From Agromyces sp. CF514 (GTDB lineage Bacteria; Actinomycetota; Actinomycetes; Actinomycetales; Microbacteriaceae): DNA of 64,000 nt. The stretch's first letter is position 1. The number at the start of each line of letters is the position of its first letter. The DNA is taken from contig NZ_FOZD01000003.1 in the NCBI RefSeq assembly GCF_900113185.1, positions 213,258-277,257 of the forward strand. Direction: 5' to 3'. Positions 33,901 through 41,674 of this stretch are shown here, one piece after another. Under the pieces are notes generated by a model, which saw only the letters and a program-made list of their open reading frames with translations, was not told the origin of the DNA and did no database searches. A program made the translations under genes and the position numbers.

Positions 33901-35107
33901 CGACGGAGCGACGCGCTTCGACAACGCCCCGGTCACTCTCACCTCGGCCGGCTCCGCCGCGTTCGACGGCAGGTACGAGCCTGGCAGGAGCCTCGACCCG
34001 CTCACCGTCGTGATCGGCTCGGCCGGTGTCGCCGCGGGCGGCAACGGCGGCGGAACGGTCGTCGTGGCATCCGCATCCTCGTCGACGGCGGCAGCGAAGA
34101 AGAGCTACCCGGCGACGCCGCCCGCGACGACCGGCATCGTGCTCGACGCCGCGTCGCTCGAGGCGCTCGGCGCGGGTCAGCGCGTCACCGTCACCGCCGG
34201 CGGTTTCGAGCCGAACGAGTCGGATGTCGCGGCGGTCGTCTACTCGACGCCGATCGTGCTCGCCGACGACCTGTCGGCCGACGCATCGGGCAACGTCAGC
34301 TGGACCGGAAGCATCCCGGCCTCGCTCGAGCCCGGCGTGCACACGCTGACCTTCCAGGGCTCGACGAACGTCGGAGTGCAGTTCACCGTTCCCGCCGAGC
34401 AGGCCGGCGCATGCAAGGTGACGGCCGGCAGCCTCGACTGGGGCTTCAAGGAGTCGTTCCGCAGCTACCTCACGAGCGGCATCGCCAACGGCGACTGGAC
34501 GCTCACGGGCGTGACCGAGGACGCCGGCGTGTTCACGTTCGTCGGCGGGTCTGGCTCGCTCGAGGAGTCCGGTCGCGGGGTGCTCGCCTACACCGGCTCG
34601 GTCGAGTTCACGGGTCACGACGGCGCGCTCGACACGACGATCGCGAACCCGAAGGTCGAGCTCGACGGCGAGGGCGGCGCGATCCTGCTGCTCGACGTCG
34701 CCGGCACGACCCAGGACGGCGCGCCCGTCGACCTGAAGTCGGTGCGGTTCGCCGAGCTCGATCTGGGCGAGGGCGTCACGGTGGTCGACGGCGTGCTGAC
34801 GGGTGAGGCCGCCGCGGTGCTCACCGCCGACGGCGCCGCCGCGTTCGGCACGTACCCGGCCGACGAGGAGCTCGACCCGGTGTCGTTCACGGCCACCGTC
34901 TCGAGCGACTGCGTGGTCGCGGCGCCTGCTTCGGTCGAGACCGCCGAGGTCGAGTCCGACGCGAAGGCCGTCGAAGCCGTCGATCAGGCCGCCGACACAG
35001 GATCCGCCTGGTGGATCTGGGCGCTCTCCGCCGCGCTGCTGGTGATCGTGCTCGCGATCGTCGCCGTGCTCGTCATCCGGTCGCGTCGCAGCTCGACCGA
35101 GAGCTGA
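30992..35107 (+). CDS. htaA: Large HtaA-domain heme-binding surface protein with repeat modules
   Basis: Secreted, membrane-anchored protein of 1371 residues. A signal peptide spans about residues 22-47. Then come three near-identical modules of about 122 residues (54-423), two modules of 140 residues of a second type (424-705), one more divergent module of the first type (706-820), a Gly-Asn linker (821-852), HtaA domain 1 (853-1010), an Ig-like spacer (about 1033-1138), HtaA domain 2 (1139-1300) and a C-terminal TM helix (1338-1362). HtaA domains bind heme at the corynebacterial surface. TTG start at 30992 with CCGGAGG nine bases upstream. It is divergent from hmuTUV with two iron boxes between, so it probably passes heme to HmuT. 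Confidence 0.9.
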   Translation: MTSTLPTAPPPETGASAPPKPRRWLAALLAALLVIGGTSFGAATAMADELAPAPVLSVTPATDVDPAVENTFTVSGTGYVGAGAANGAYVLLGAQSVWQGGGPLVSTGWLAQAWVPAAQIVGGAFTTTITIPAGTFDSAVTYQVASSAAHGLSVTNRTLDAFAPITVRQPAPPEPVANPVLSFTPATDVDPAVENTFTVSGTGYVGAGAASGAYVLIGAQSVWQGGSALPGSGWLAQAWVPAAQIVGGAFTTTVKIPAGTFDPKVTYQVASSAAHGLSVTNRTLDAFAPITVKQPAPVATPVLSVTPATDVDAAVANTFTVSGTGYIGPGAASGAYVLIGARSVWQGGSALPGAGWLAQAWVPAAQIVNGGFTTTITVPAAKFDPSLTYQVASSAAHGLSVTNRTLDAFAPITIKQPAPEPATPSLTVSKTEGLDPAGEDLTITAEHYATGFTSTYAPGEAGFYLQVGWLADTWKPSEKAPSSSRTNAYNTWVADEANTIAPTKWTKNADGTADVSWTVEVTKAALDAKAKDGYTLAVFTLGAGGAVQAANELAVPISFEPATPSLSVSKTEGLDPAGEDLTITAEHYATGFTSSYAPGEAGFYIQVGWLADTWKASEKAPSAARTNAYNTWVADEANTIAPTKWTKNPDGTANASWTVNVTKAELDAKAKDGYTLAVFTLGAGGAVQAANELAVPISFGAPIEAPKLSVEPVAGVDPATKNTLTITGTGFTGAGAANGAYVLVGETSIWNGQGPLVNDGWIASTWVPTSKIVDGSFTTSFTIAAGSFDRSKSYQVASSAAHGLSATDRSLDAFAPIKLLASTGGGNTGGGNGGNTGGGNGGNTGGGTTTPPVVIAAGSLDWGVSSSFREYIISDIAKGSIAVGGGASSNGSSFRFVQSGSSFSPITTTGSADYAGTVRFTGHDGALDLTLTNPTLVAKGVGSAALVVTANGNRVEFATVDLSSAARSTVDGATRFDNAPVTLTSAGSAAFDGRYEPGRSLDPLTVVIGSAGVAAGGNGGGTVVVASASSSTAAAKKSYPATPPATTGIVLDAASLEALGAGQRVTVTAGGFEPNESDVAAVVYSTPIVLADDLSADASGNVSWTGSIPASLEPGVHTLTFQGSTNVGVQFTVPAEQAGACKVTAGSLDWGFKESFRSYLTSGIANGDWTLTGVTEDAGVFTFVGGSGSLEESGRGVLAYTGSVEFTGHDGALDTTIANPKVELDGEGGAILLLDVAGTTQDGAPVDLKSVRFAELDLGEGVTVVDGVLTGEAAAVLTADGAAAFGTYPADEELDPVSFTATVSSDCVVAAPASVETAEVESDAKAVEAVDQAADTGSAWWIWALSAALLVIVLAIVAVLVIRSRRSSTES
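31151..32260 (+). repeat. Three in-frame repeats (type A) of the HtaA protein
   Basis: Units begin at 31151, 31526 and 31892 (375 and 366 bp apart), each encoding a PVLS.TPATDVD start and a SAAHGLSVTNRTLDAFAPIT end. Long stretches are identical at DNA level. A fourth, diverged unit starts at 33107. Confidence 0.9.
32261..33100 (+). repeat. Two in-frame repeats (type B) of the HtaA protein
   Basis: Units begin at 32261 and 32681, exactly 420 bp (140 codons) apart, each with the core EGLDPAGEDLTITAEHYATG. The first 75 bases or so of this core are identical in both copies, so the duplication is recent or kept identical by gene conversion. Confidence 0.9.
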
Positions 35108-35197
35108 GACCGGCACCGCCCGACGGGCCGTCGACCTCGAGGTCGGCGGCCCGTCGCCGTTCTGCGCGCGCCCAGCTGCGTGCGCGACAATGGAGGG

Positions 35198-35638
35198 GTG
35201 AGCAACGCCCCCACCCCCGCCGACTCGTCCGAGGCCGCCGAGCCGAACACGGCCGCCGCCCTCGAGCCGACGCCGGCCCAGCCGCCCGCAGACGTCGCGC
35301 CCGCGGCATCCGAGATCCTCATCGAGACGGATGTCACGAGCGACACCGTGCGCGTGCGCCGGGCGCCGAAGTACGGCCGGTTCATGACCCTCGGGGCGGG
35401 CCTCGGCGCGGTCGTCGCACTCGTGCTCACGCTCGCCTTCACGCCGGAGCAGAGCGAGTTCGTGCCCGTCGGGTTCGACGGCGGCCAGGTGTTCGGCTTC
35501 CTGCTGCTGATCTGCGCCTCGATCGGCGTCGCCCTCGGCGCGCTGGTCGCACTGGCCTTCGATCGTGCCCTCGCGCGGCGCACCGCCTCGGTGGGCGTCG
35601 AGCACGAGGTCGCGCACCGGGTCGACGAGGCGCCGTAG
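35198..35638 (+). CDS. Two-TM membrane protein
   Basis: A 146-residue protein with an acidic, Pro/Ala-rich N terminus of about 60 residues, a basic stop (VRVRRAPKYGRF) and two transmembrane helices (about 65-85 and 98-125). No family recognised. I prefer the GTG at 35198: a GACAAT -10 ends six bases before it, the same leaderless layout seen at other genes here, while the GGAGG in between is too close to act as a Shine-Dalgarno. It follows the HtaA gene by 90 bases. Confidence 0.65.
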   Translation: MSNAPTPADSSEAAEPNTAAALEPTPAQPPADVAPAASEILIETDVTSDTVRVRRAPKYGRFMTLGAGLGAVVALVLTLAFTPEQSEFVPVGFDGGQVFGFLLLICASIGVALGALVALAFDRALARRTASVGVEHEVAHRVDEAP

Positions 35639-35669
35639 CGTCCGCAGGCATCCGCTCGCCCACGACATG

Positions 35670-35707
35670 ACGAAGGGCCGCCCCGATCGAACGGGGCGGC
35701 CCTTCGT
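35670..35707. terminator. Strong bidirectional hairpin between convergent genes
   Basis: A perfect 16-bp stem (ACGAAGGGCCGCCCCG with its complement) with a 6-base loop ATCGAA separates the two-TM gene and purF, which converge. Flanking A and T residues allow termination from both sides. Confidence 0.85.
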
Positions 35708-35751
35708 GCGTGGCCCGCACGCGACATCCGGATGCCGCGAGCAGGCGGAGC

Positions 35752-37209
35752 TCAGCTGAGCTGCGTCTGCTCGACCCAGCCGAGGTACTCCTCGGTGACC
35801 GTGCCGGTGACGTAGTCGCCCGTGAAGCACGACAGGTCGAGCGCCTCGATCGACGTGCCCTCGGTGATCGCGGCCTGCAGGTCGGCGACCTCCTGGTAGA
35901 TCATGTGGTCGGCGCCGAGCTCGGCCGCGATCTCGGGGATCTTGCGTCCGTGCGCGATGAGCTCCTGGCGGCTCGGCATGTTGATGCCGTACACGTGCGG
36001 GAAGCGCACGGGCGGCGCCGCCGAGGCGAAGGTCACCTTGTTCGCGCCGGCGTCGCGGGCCATCTGCACGATCTGCTGCGACGTGGTGCCGCGCACGATC
36101 GAGTCGTCGACGATGAGGATGTTCTTGCCGCGGAACTCGGTGCCCATGGCGTTCAGCTTCTGGCGCACCGAGCGCTTGCGCTCCGACTGGCCGGGCATGA
36201 TGAACGTGCGACCCACGTAGCGGTTCTTGTAGAAGCCCTCGCGGTACTCGATGCCGAGCTTCTGCGCGACCTGCATGGCCGACGGGCGCGACGAGTCGGG
36301 AATGGGCATGACCACGTCGGCGTCGCCGAGCGGCATGTGCTTCGCGATCGTGTCGGCGAGGCGGTCGCCCATGCGCAGGCGCGACTCGTAGACCGAGATG
36401 CCGTTCATGACGGAGTCGGGGCGGGCGAGGTAGACGTACTCGAACGAGCACGGCACGAGGCGCGGGTTCTTGGCGCACTGGCGCGAGATCATCTGGCCGT
36501 CGAGCGTGATGAAGATCGCCTCGCCGGGCTCGACGTCGCGCACGATCTCGTAGTCGCCGTTCTCGAGCACGAGGGATTCGGATGCGACGATCCACTCCTC
36601 CTTGCCCCGCTCGGTGACGCGGCGGCCGAGGATCAGCGGGCGGATGCCGAACGGGTCGCGGAACGCGAGCAGGCCGTGGCCGGCGATCATGGAGATGACG
36701 GCGTACGAACCCTCGACGCGCTCGTGCACCTGCTCGACGGCCGCGAACACCTGGTCGGGGTCGAGGTCGAGGCCCGTGATCTGCCCGGTGAGCTCGGTCG
36801 CGAGCACGTTCAGCAGCATCTCGGTGTCGCTCGTGGAGTTCACGTGGCGACGGTCGATGTTGAAGAGGTCCTGCGAGAGCTCGCGCGTGTTCGTGAGGTT
36901 GCCGTTGTGCACGAGGATGATGCCGTAGGGCGCGTTCACGTAGAACGGCTGGGCCTCCTCTTCGCGCTCGGCCGCACCCTTCGTGGTGTAGCGCACGTGG
37001 CCGAGGCCCATGTTGCCGATGAGCGAGCGCATGTCGCGCGTGCGGAACGCCTCGCGCACCTGACCGCGTGCCTTCGCCATGTGGAAGGCCGATCCGTCGG
37101 CGGTCGCGATGCCGGTCGAATCCTGGCCTCGGTGTTGCAGGAGGAGCAGGCTGTCGTACACCTGCTGGTTGACGGGTTCGGTCGAGACGATTCCGACGAT
37201 GCCGCACAT
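35752..37209 (-). CDS. purF: Amidophosphoribosyltransferase
   Basis: First enzyme of de novo purine synthesis, transferring glutamine ammonia to PRPP; 485 residues. MCGIVGIV at the N terminus exposes the glutaminase nucleophile Cys2. HRGQDSTGIA, the VHNGNLTN loop, FRDPFGIRPL and the PRPP motif LIVDDSIVRGTTS are all present. ATG at 37209 sits directly before this Cys, and GGAG lies eleven bases upstream. It is expected to be feedback-inhibited by purine nucleotides, as in the family. Confidence 0.96.
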   Translation of the reverse strand: MCGIVGIVSTEPVNQQVYDSLLLLQHRGQDSTGIATADGSAFHMAKARGQVREAFRTRDMRSLIGNMGLGHVRYTTKGAAEREEEAQPFYVNAPYGIILVHNGNLTNTRELSQDLFNIDRRHVNSTSDTEMLLNVLATELTGQITGLDLDPDQVFAAVEQVHERVEGSYAVISMIAGHGLLAFRDPFGIRPLILGRRVTERGKEEWIVASESLVLENGDYEIVRDVEPGEAIFITLDGQMISRQCAKNPRLVPCSFEYVYLARPDSVMNGISVYESRLRMGDRLADTIAKHMPLGDADVVMPIPDSSRPSAMQVAQKLGIEYREGFYKNRYVGRTFIMPGQSERKRSVRQKLNAMGTEFRGKNILIVDDSIVRGTTSQQIVQMARDAGANKVTFASAAPPVRFPHVYGINMPSRQELIAHGRKIPEIAAELGADHMIYQEVADLQAAITEGTSIEALDLSCFTGDYVTGTVTEEYLGWVEQTQLS

Positions 37210-37339
37210 GCGAGCAATGGCTCCTCGAAGGTGGGGGAAGGTGTCCGATCGGACTGCATCATCCTCCCACACGCGCGCATGTGCGCCGGCTGGATGCGGG
37301 CCGCTGCTCAGGTGAGCATCGGCCCGCACGCGCGAGCGC

Positions 37340-37861
37340 TCAGGCCTGCAGTCGCGGGCGCCATCCGCGGGTCGCGACGGCGAGTTCGTTCCAGGCGTTG
37401 ATCGCGACGATGACGGCGAGCAGGGCCGCGGTCTCGTCGTCGGTGAAGTGTGCGGATGCCTCGTTCCAGACGGCCTCGGGCACATGCGTCTCCGACAGGC
37501 GCGTGACCGACTCGGTGAGGGCGAAGGCGGCCCGCTCGCGCGCCGTGAAGAAGTTCGACTCGGGCCAGACGGCGACGGCGAACACCCGCTGGGCGTGCTC
37601 GCCGCCCGCGATCGCGTCGCGCGAGTGCAGGTCGACGCAGTACGAGCAGCCGTTCAGCTGCGAGGCGCGCAGCTTCAGCAGGTCGCGGAGGCCGCGGTCG
37701 ATGCCGGCGCGGTCCGCCTCGGCGTCGGCGACCTCGTCGAGCGCGGTGACCGCGCGGATGAAGGCGGGGGCGACGCCGTCGAGGTCGAGGCGGCGGTTCG
37801 GCGTGACGGTCGCGGCGGAGGTGCCGGTCGTGACGGTCTCGGAGGTGGTCGAAGTGGTCAT
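37340..37861 (-). CDS. Carboxymuconolactone decarboxylase / AhpD-family protein
   Basis: A 173-residue AhpD-like alkylhydroperoxidase. The redox-type motif NGCSYCVDLHSRDA holds the CxxC pair and nearby His that define the family. It may reduce peroxides. It is divergent, 46 bases away, from a PLP-dependent MocR-type regulator, a frequent pairing that suggests direct control by it. Confidence 0.85.
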   Translation of the reverse strand: MTTSTTSETVTTGTSAATVTPNRRLDLDGVAPAFIRAVTALDEVADAEADRAGIDRGLRDLLKLRASQLNGCSYCVDLHSRDAIAGGEHAQRVFAVAVWPESNFFTARERAAFALTESVTRLSETHVPEAVWNEASAHFTDDETAALLAVIVAINAWNELAVATRGWRPRLQA

Positions 37862-37907
37862 GACTCCACGCTACGGAGCACGGCTGGCGCTGGTAACGTC
37901 CATTTCC

Positions 37908-39320
37908 ATGGCGGATGACTGGGCCAATTCAGGATTGGATCTCCACGTCCTGCTCGACGCAGGCCGCAAGCGCGGGTCGCTCGAGGACGCGCTGCGCGAT
38001 GCGGTCCGTGACGGCGTGCTCGCTCCCGGGGTGCGGCTGCCGGCGACCCGATCGCTCGCCGTCGACCTCGGCATCTCGCGCAATGGCGTGGCCGAGGTCT
38101 ACGCCCGGCTCGTCGGCGAGGGATGGCTCGATGCCAGGGTCGGCGCGGGCACCTGGGTGCGCGAGCGCCCCTCACCGACGCCGATGGCCCCCGCCGATCG
38201 CTCGACGCGGTTCGACCTCGACCTGCGCGGCGGCCTGCCCGACGGTTCGGCGTTCCCCCGCTCGGCCTGGCTCGACGCGATGAGGCGGGCGCTGGCGGAT
38301 GCCCCGACCGAGGCCCTCGGCTACGGTGCGCCCGAGGGCGTGGCGGCGCTGCGCGAGCGCCTCGCCGAGTACCTCGCCAGGACCAGGGGAGTGCTCGCCA
38401 CCCCGGACGACGTGATCGTCACGCACGGGTTCGGCGGACTGCTCGGGCTCGTGGCGCGGGCGCTCGTCGCCCGTGGCGGCACCCGGATCGCCCTCGAGAG
38501 CCACGGGCACGCTTCGCACCGCGCCGTGCTCGAGGCCGCGGGCCTCGAGCTCGTCGCGCTGCCCATCGACGACCACGGCGCTCGCGTCGATCTGCTCGAC
38601 GCCGGGATGCCGCCCGTCGACGCGGTGCTGCTCACGCCCGCGCACCAGTTCCCGACCGGCGTGCCGTTGTCGCGCGAGCGCCGGGTCGGGCTCGCTGCCT
38701 GGGCGACGAGCACCGACGGCCTCGTCATCGAGGACGACTACGACGGCGAGTTCCGGTTCGACGGTCGCAGCATCGGCGCGTTCCAGCCGCTCGCGCCCGA
38801 CCGAACCGTCTACGGCGGCACCACGAGCAAGGCGCTCTCGCCCGCGCTCGGCCTCGGCTGGGGTGTGGTGCCCCGCTGGCTCCGCGGCGACCTGCTCGCG
38901 GAGCGGGCCCGCACCGGATCCGCCACCGACGCCCTCTCGCAGCTGGCGCTCGCCGCGTTCCTCGGCTCCGGCGGCTACGACCGGAGCGTGCGCGCACTCC
39001 GCCTGCGCTACCGGGCGCGTCGGGAGCGGTTCGAGGCGTTCGTCGAGGCGAACCTGCCCGATGCGCGGGTCGTCGGACTCGCTGCGGGCATCCAATGCCT
39101 GCTCGAGCTGCCGCCGGGCATCGCCGAGGAGGCGGTCGTCGCCGAGGCGGCGGCGCTCGGGCTCCGCATCGGCGGCATCGCCGAATACGCCGTCGACCCG
39201 GCTGCGACGCCGCGCCCGCCCGCCCTCGTGGTCGGCATCGGCGCCCCGCCAGACCACCGGTTCGACCAGGCGATGGCCGTGGTGCTCGCCGCGGTCGAGG
39301 CCGCGCGCGTCTCGCGCTGA
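37908..39320 (+). CDS. MocR/PdxR-type regulator (GntR HTH fused to aminotransferase)
   Basis: A 470-residue regulator with an N-terminal winged helix (LPATRSLAVDLGISRNGVAEVY at about 45-66) and a C-terminal fold-type I aminotransferase domain, including an EDDYDGEFRF segment and the PLP lysine in TTSKALSPALGLGW. It likely senses PLP or an amino-containing ligand bound to PLP. It is divergent from the AhpD-like gene, the probable target. ATG at 37908. Confidence 0.85.
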   Translation: MADDWANSGLDLHVLLDAGRKRGSLEDALRDAVRDGVLAPGVRLPATRSLAVDLGISRNGVAEVYARLVGEGWLDARVGAGTWVRERPSPTPMAPADRSTRFDLDLRGGLPDGSAFPRSAWLDAMRRALADAPTEALGYGAPEGVAALRERLAEYLARTRGVLATPDDVIVTHGFGGLLGLVARALVARGGTRIALESHGHASHRAVLEAAGLELVALPIDDHGARVDLLDAGMPPVDAVLLTPAHQFPTGVPLSRERRVGLAAWATSTDGLVIEDDYDGEFRFDGRSIGAFQPLAPDRTVYGGTTSKALSPALGLGWGVVPRWLRGDLLAERARTGSATDALSQLALAAFLGSGGYDRSVRALRLRYRARRERFEAFVEANLPDARVVGLAAGIQCLLELPPGIAEEAVVAEAAALGLRIGGIAEYAVDPAATPRPPALVVGIGAPPDHRFDQAMAVVLAAVEAARVSR

Positions 39321-39353
39321 GCCTGCCCGGCGCTCACCCGTCTCGGTCGCCGG

Positions 39354-39788
39354 TCAGTACTCCGAGGGCTTCGCGAGCACGGCCATCGTGCAGCGGGACA
39401 CGCACACGAGCTTGCCGTTCTCGTCGGTGATGCGGATGTCCCACACCTGCGTCGTGCGGCCGCGGGTGATCGGCCGTGCCTCTCCGGTCACCCAGCCGTC
39501 TGCGACCGGGCGCACGTGGTTCGCGTTGATCTCCATGCCGACGCAGTAGAACTGCTCGGGATCGACCGTGAAGGTCGCCCCCCAGCTCGCCAGCGTCTCG
39601 GCCAGGGCGACGGATGCCCCGCCGTGCAGCACTCCGCCCGGCTGACGGGTGCGGCCGTCCACCGGCATCCGTCCCTTCAGGGACTCGTCGGTGATCTCGG
39701 TCATCTCGATGCCGAGTGCTCGGATCGCGGTGCCCTCGCAACGTGCGTTCGCCCACTCGACCGAGGGCTCGCCGAACCAGATGCTCAT
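39354..39788 (-). CDS. PaaI-type hotdog thioesterase
   Basis: A 144-residue hotdog-fold thioesterase. The motif GGVLHGGASVALAET holds the helix and the catalytic-type Gly and acidic residue region of PaaI/YbgC-like enzymes, followed by VGMEINANHVRP. It resembles 1,4-dihydroxy-2-naphthoyl-CoA hydrolase or PaaI; the acyl-CoA substrate is not defined. Confidence 0.85.
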   Translation of the reverse strand: MSIWFGEPSVEWANARCEGTAIRALGIEMTEITDESLKGRMPVDGRTRQPGGVLHGGASVALAETLASWGATFTVDPEQFYCVGMEINANHVRPVADGWVTGEARPITRGRTTQVWDIRITDENGKLVCVSRCTMAVLAKPSEY

Positions 39789-39807
39789 GCGTCCGAGTCT
39801 GGCACGC

Positions 39808-39838
39808 CCGGTCGAGGAGCGAGGCGTCTCGAGACCGG
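39808..39838. repeat. Dispersed palindromic element, copy 1
   Basis: CCGGTC-GAG...CTC-GAGACCGG: an imperfect hairpin with core GAGGAGCGAGGCGTCTCGAGACC, seen again at 50360 and, within a gene, at 58800. It lies in the gap between two minus-strand genes. Confidence 0.6.
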
Positions 39839-39855
39839 CACCCCGCGCGGGGCGC

Positions 39856-40467
39856 TCAGGCCAGTTCGGCGATGATCGGATGGATCGCGTCGTCGAACGC
39901 GGCGGCGTCGGCCCGCAGCGAGTCGGTCACGGCGACGGTCTTCTCGCCGATCCACCAGACGCCGGATGTCGCGAGCGGCAGCACCTCGACGTTCAACTCG
40001 AACGAGTGGGCCCGCCGCCCGACCTCGCGCTCGTGCTCGGCGATGGTGCCGGCGTAGGCGCGGTAGGAGTCGCCCCGGCGAGCCGAGGACGCGGCCCGGT
40101 AGGCGTCCTGCGTCCATTCGGCCCATGCCCTGGCGGCCTCTGCGTGCGGGGGGATCGCGGCGAGCAGCACCTCGGCGCCCGAGACGGGCAGCGCGATCTC
40201 GGTCTCGTACTCGTCGACGAGCTGCAGCGGCACGGGCGACGGATGCGACTCGGGCTCGACCGTCATGGCCCACCAGTCGCGCCACTGACGCTCGAGCAGG
40301 TCGTGCTGGTCGATGACGAGCGTCGCGCCGACCTTGCCCACGTCGCGCACTCGCGGCAACTCGACGGGGGAGGCGACCCCGAGGGCCGCACGGAGGTACA
40401 GCGCGATCAGCACAGGCCGACTCGCGTTCTCCCGGATCACCCACGACGGGGTCCCATCCGCCTGCAT
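39856..40467 (-). CDS. Conserved-looking hypothetical protein upstream of purM
   Basis: A 203-residue soluble protein, Trp-rich in its middle (ERQWRDWWAMTV, ARAWAEWTQDAYRA), without TM segments. No family recognised. It is divergent from purM across 90 bases. Minus-strand TAGAAT (40480-40475), seven bases before the ATG, suggests another leaderless start. The longer open frame extending upstream through purM is a shadow. Confidence 0.65.
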   Translation of the reverse strand: MQADGTPSWVIRENASRPVLIALYLRAALGVASPVELPRVRDVGKVGATLVIDQHDLLERQWRDWWAMTVEPESHPSPVPLQLVDEYETEIALPVSGAEVLLAAIPPHAEAARAWAEWTQDAYRAASSARRGDSYRAYAGTIAEHEREVGRRAHSFELNVEVLPLATSGVWWIGEKTVAVTDSLRADAAAFDDAIHPIIAELA

Positions 40468-40545
40468 GCGACGGATTCTACGCGCGCGTGCGGCCCGCGG
40501 CCGGGATGCCGGGACGAGCGGGCCTTCGGCGCGCCGCGAGGCGGG

Positions 40546-40557
40546 TACCCTTGTCGG
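40546..40557 (+). promoter_or_regulatory. Leaderless -10 element of purM
   Basis: TACCCT, six bases, then GTG at 40558: the same hexamer, spacing and start codon as at apt. Confidence 0.55.
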
Positions 40558-41661
40558 GTGAGCGCGAACTCGTCCTACGCCGCTGCCGGAGTCGACACCG
40601 CAGCAGGCGACCTCGCCGTCGAACTCATGAAGGCCTCCGTGGCCGCGACGCACGGTCCGAACGTGCTCGGCGGCGTCGGCGGATTCGCGGGCCTCTTCGA
40701 CCTGTCGTTCGCGAAGGCGTACGAGCGTCCGCTGCTCGCGACCTCGACCGACGGCGTCGGCACGAAGATCGCGATCGCGCAGGCGCTCGACAAGCACGAC
40801 ACCATCGGTCAAGACCTGGTGGGCATGGTCGTCGACGACATCGTCGTCGTGGGAGCGAAGCCGCTCTTCATGACCGACTACATCGCGTGCGGCAAGGTCG
40901 TGCCCGAGCGCATCGCGTCGATCGTCACGGGCATCGCGAAGGCGTGCGCCGAGACCGGCACCGCCCTCGTCGGCGGCGAGACCGCCGAGCACCCCGGGCT
41001 CATGGGCGTGAACGACTACGACGTGGCCGGTGCTGCCGTGGGCGTGGTCGAGGCCGACCGACTGCTCGGCGCCGACCGGGTGCGCGACGGCGACGCGGTC
41101 ATCGCGATCTCGTCGAGCGGCCTGCACTCCAACGGCTTCTCGCTCGTGCGCCACATCCTCGCGAACGCCGGGCTGCACTACGGCGACGCCGCGCCCGACC
41201 TCGGCACGACCTGGGGCGAGGCGCTGCTCGAACCGACCCGGCTCTACAGCGGCCCGCTGGTCGAGCTCCTCGAGGGCCCGCACGGTTCGGCCGTGCACTC
41301 GCTCTCGCACGTCACGGGCGGCGGCATCGCCGCGAACCTCGCCCGCGTGCTGCCCGTCGGCTCGTGGGTCGAGGTCGATCGCTCCACGTGGTCGCCGGCC
41401 GCGGTGTTCCGCTCGCTGAGCGCGCTCGCCGGGTCGACCCTCGAGAGCTCCGAGGGCACGTGGAACCTCGGCGTCGGCTTCTTCGCGGTCGTCGATGCCG
41501 ATTCCGCGACCGACGTGATCGGCGCGCTCGAACGGCTCGGGCTGCCGTCCTGGCAGGCGGGAACGGTCACGATCGGCGCGCGTGACCTCGACGGCTTCGA
41601 GCAGGGAGCCAAGGGCGTCGACGGCGGAGCGGTCCGCCTCGTCGGCGGCTACGCGAGCTGA
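40558..41661 (+). CDS. purM: AIR synthetase
   Basis: Phosphoribosylformylglycinamidine cyclo-ligase, 367 residues, making the imidazole ring of AIR. It shows LLATSTDGVGTKIAIA, GMVVDDIVVVGAKPLFMTDY, GGETAEHPGLM, the SSSGLHSNGFSLVR ATP-binding stretch and SHVTGGGIAANLARVLP. The GTG start is chosen from the leaderless -10 upstream. The next genes are a flavin enzyme and the DUF3073 gene often found beside purM in actinobacteria. Confidence 0.96.
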   Translation: MSANSSYAAAGVDTAAGDLAVELMKASVAATHGPNVLGGVGGFAGLFDLSFAKAYERPLLATSTDGVGTKIAIAQALDKHDTIGQDLVGMVVDDIVVVGAKPLFMTDYIACGKVVPERIASIVTGIAKACAETGTALVGGETAEHPGLMGVNDYDVAGAAVGVVEADRLLGADRVRDGDAVIAISSSGLHSNGFSLVRHILANAGLHYGDAAPDLGTTWGEALLEPTRLYSGPLVELLEGPHGSAVHSLSHVTGGGIAANLARVLPVGSWVEVDRSTWSPAAVFRSLSALAGSTLESSEGTWNLGVGFFAVVDADSATDVIGALERLGLPSWQAGTVTIGARDLDGFEQGAKGVDGGAVRLVGGYAS

Positions 41662-41674
41662 TCCGGGCCTTCGC

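Noticed and set aside
35192..35196. GGAGG as a Shine-Dalgarno for the gene at 35198
   Set aside because: Only one base separates it from the GTG, too close for use; a -10 with six-base spacing explains the site better.
30836..37207. A 2123-codon open frame antisense to the HtaA gene and purF
   Set aside because: It is Arg/Gly/Asp-rich without domains and spans two real genes on the other strand or in another frame; long shadow frames are normal at 70% GC with repeats.
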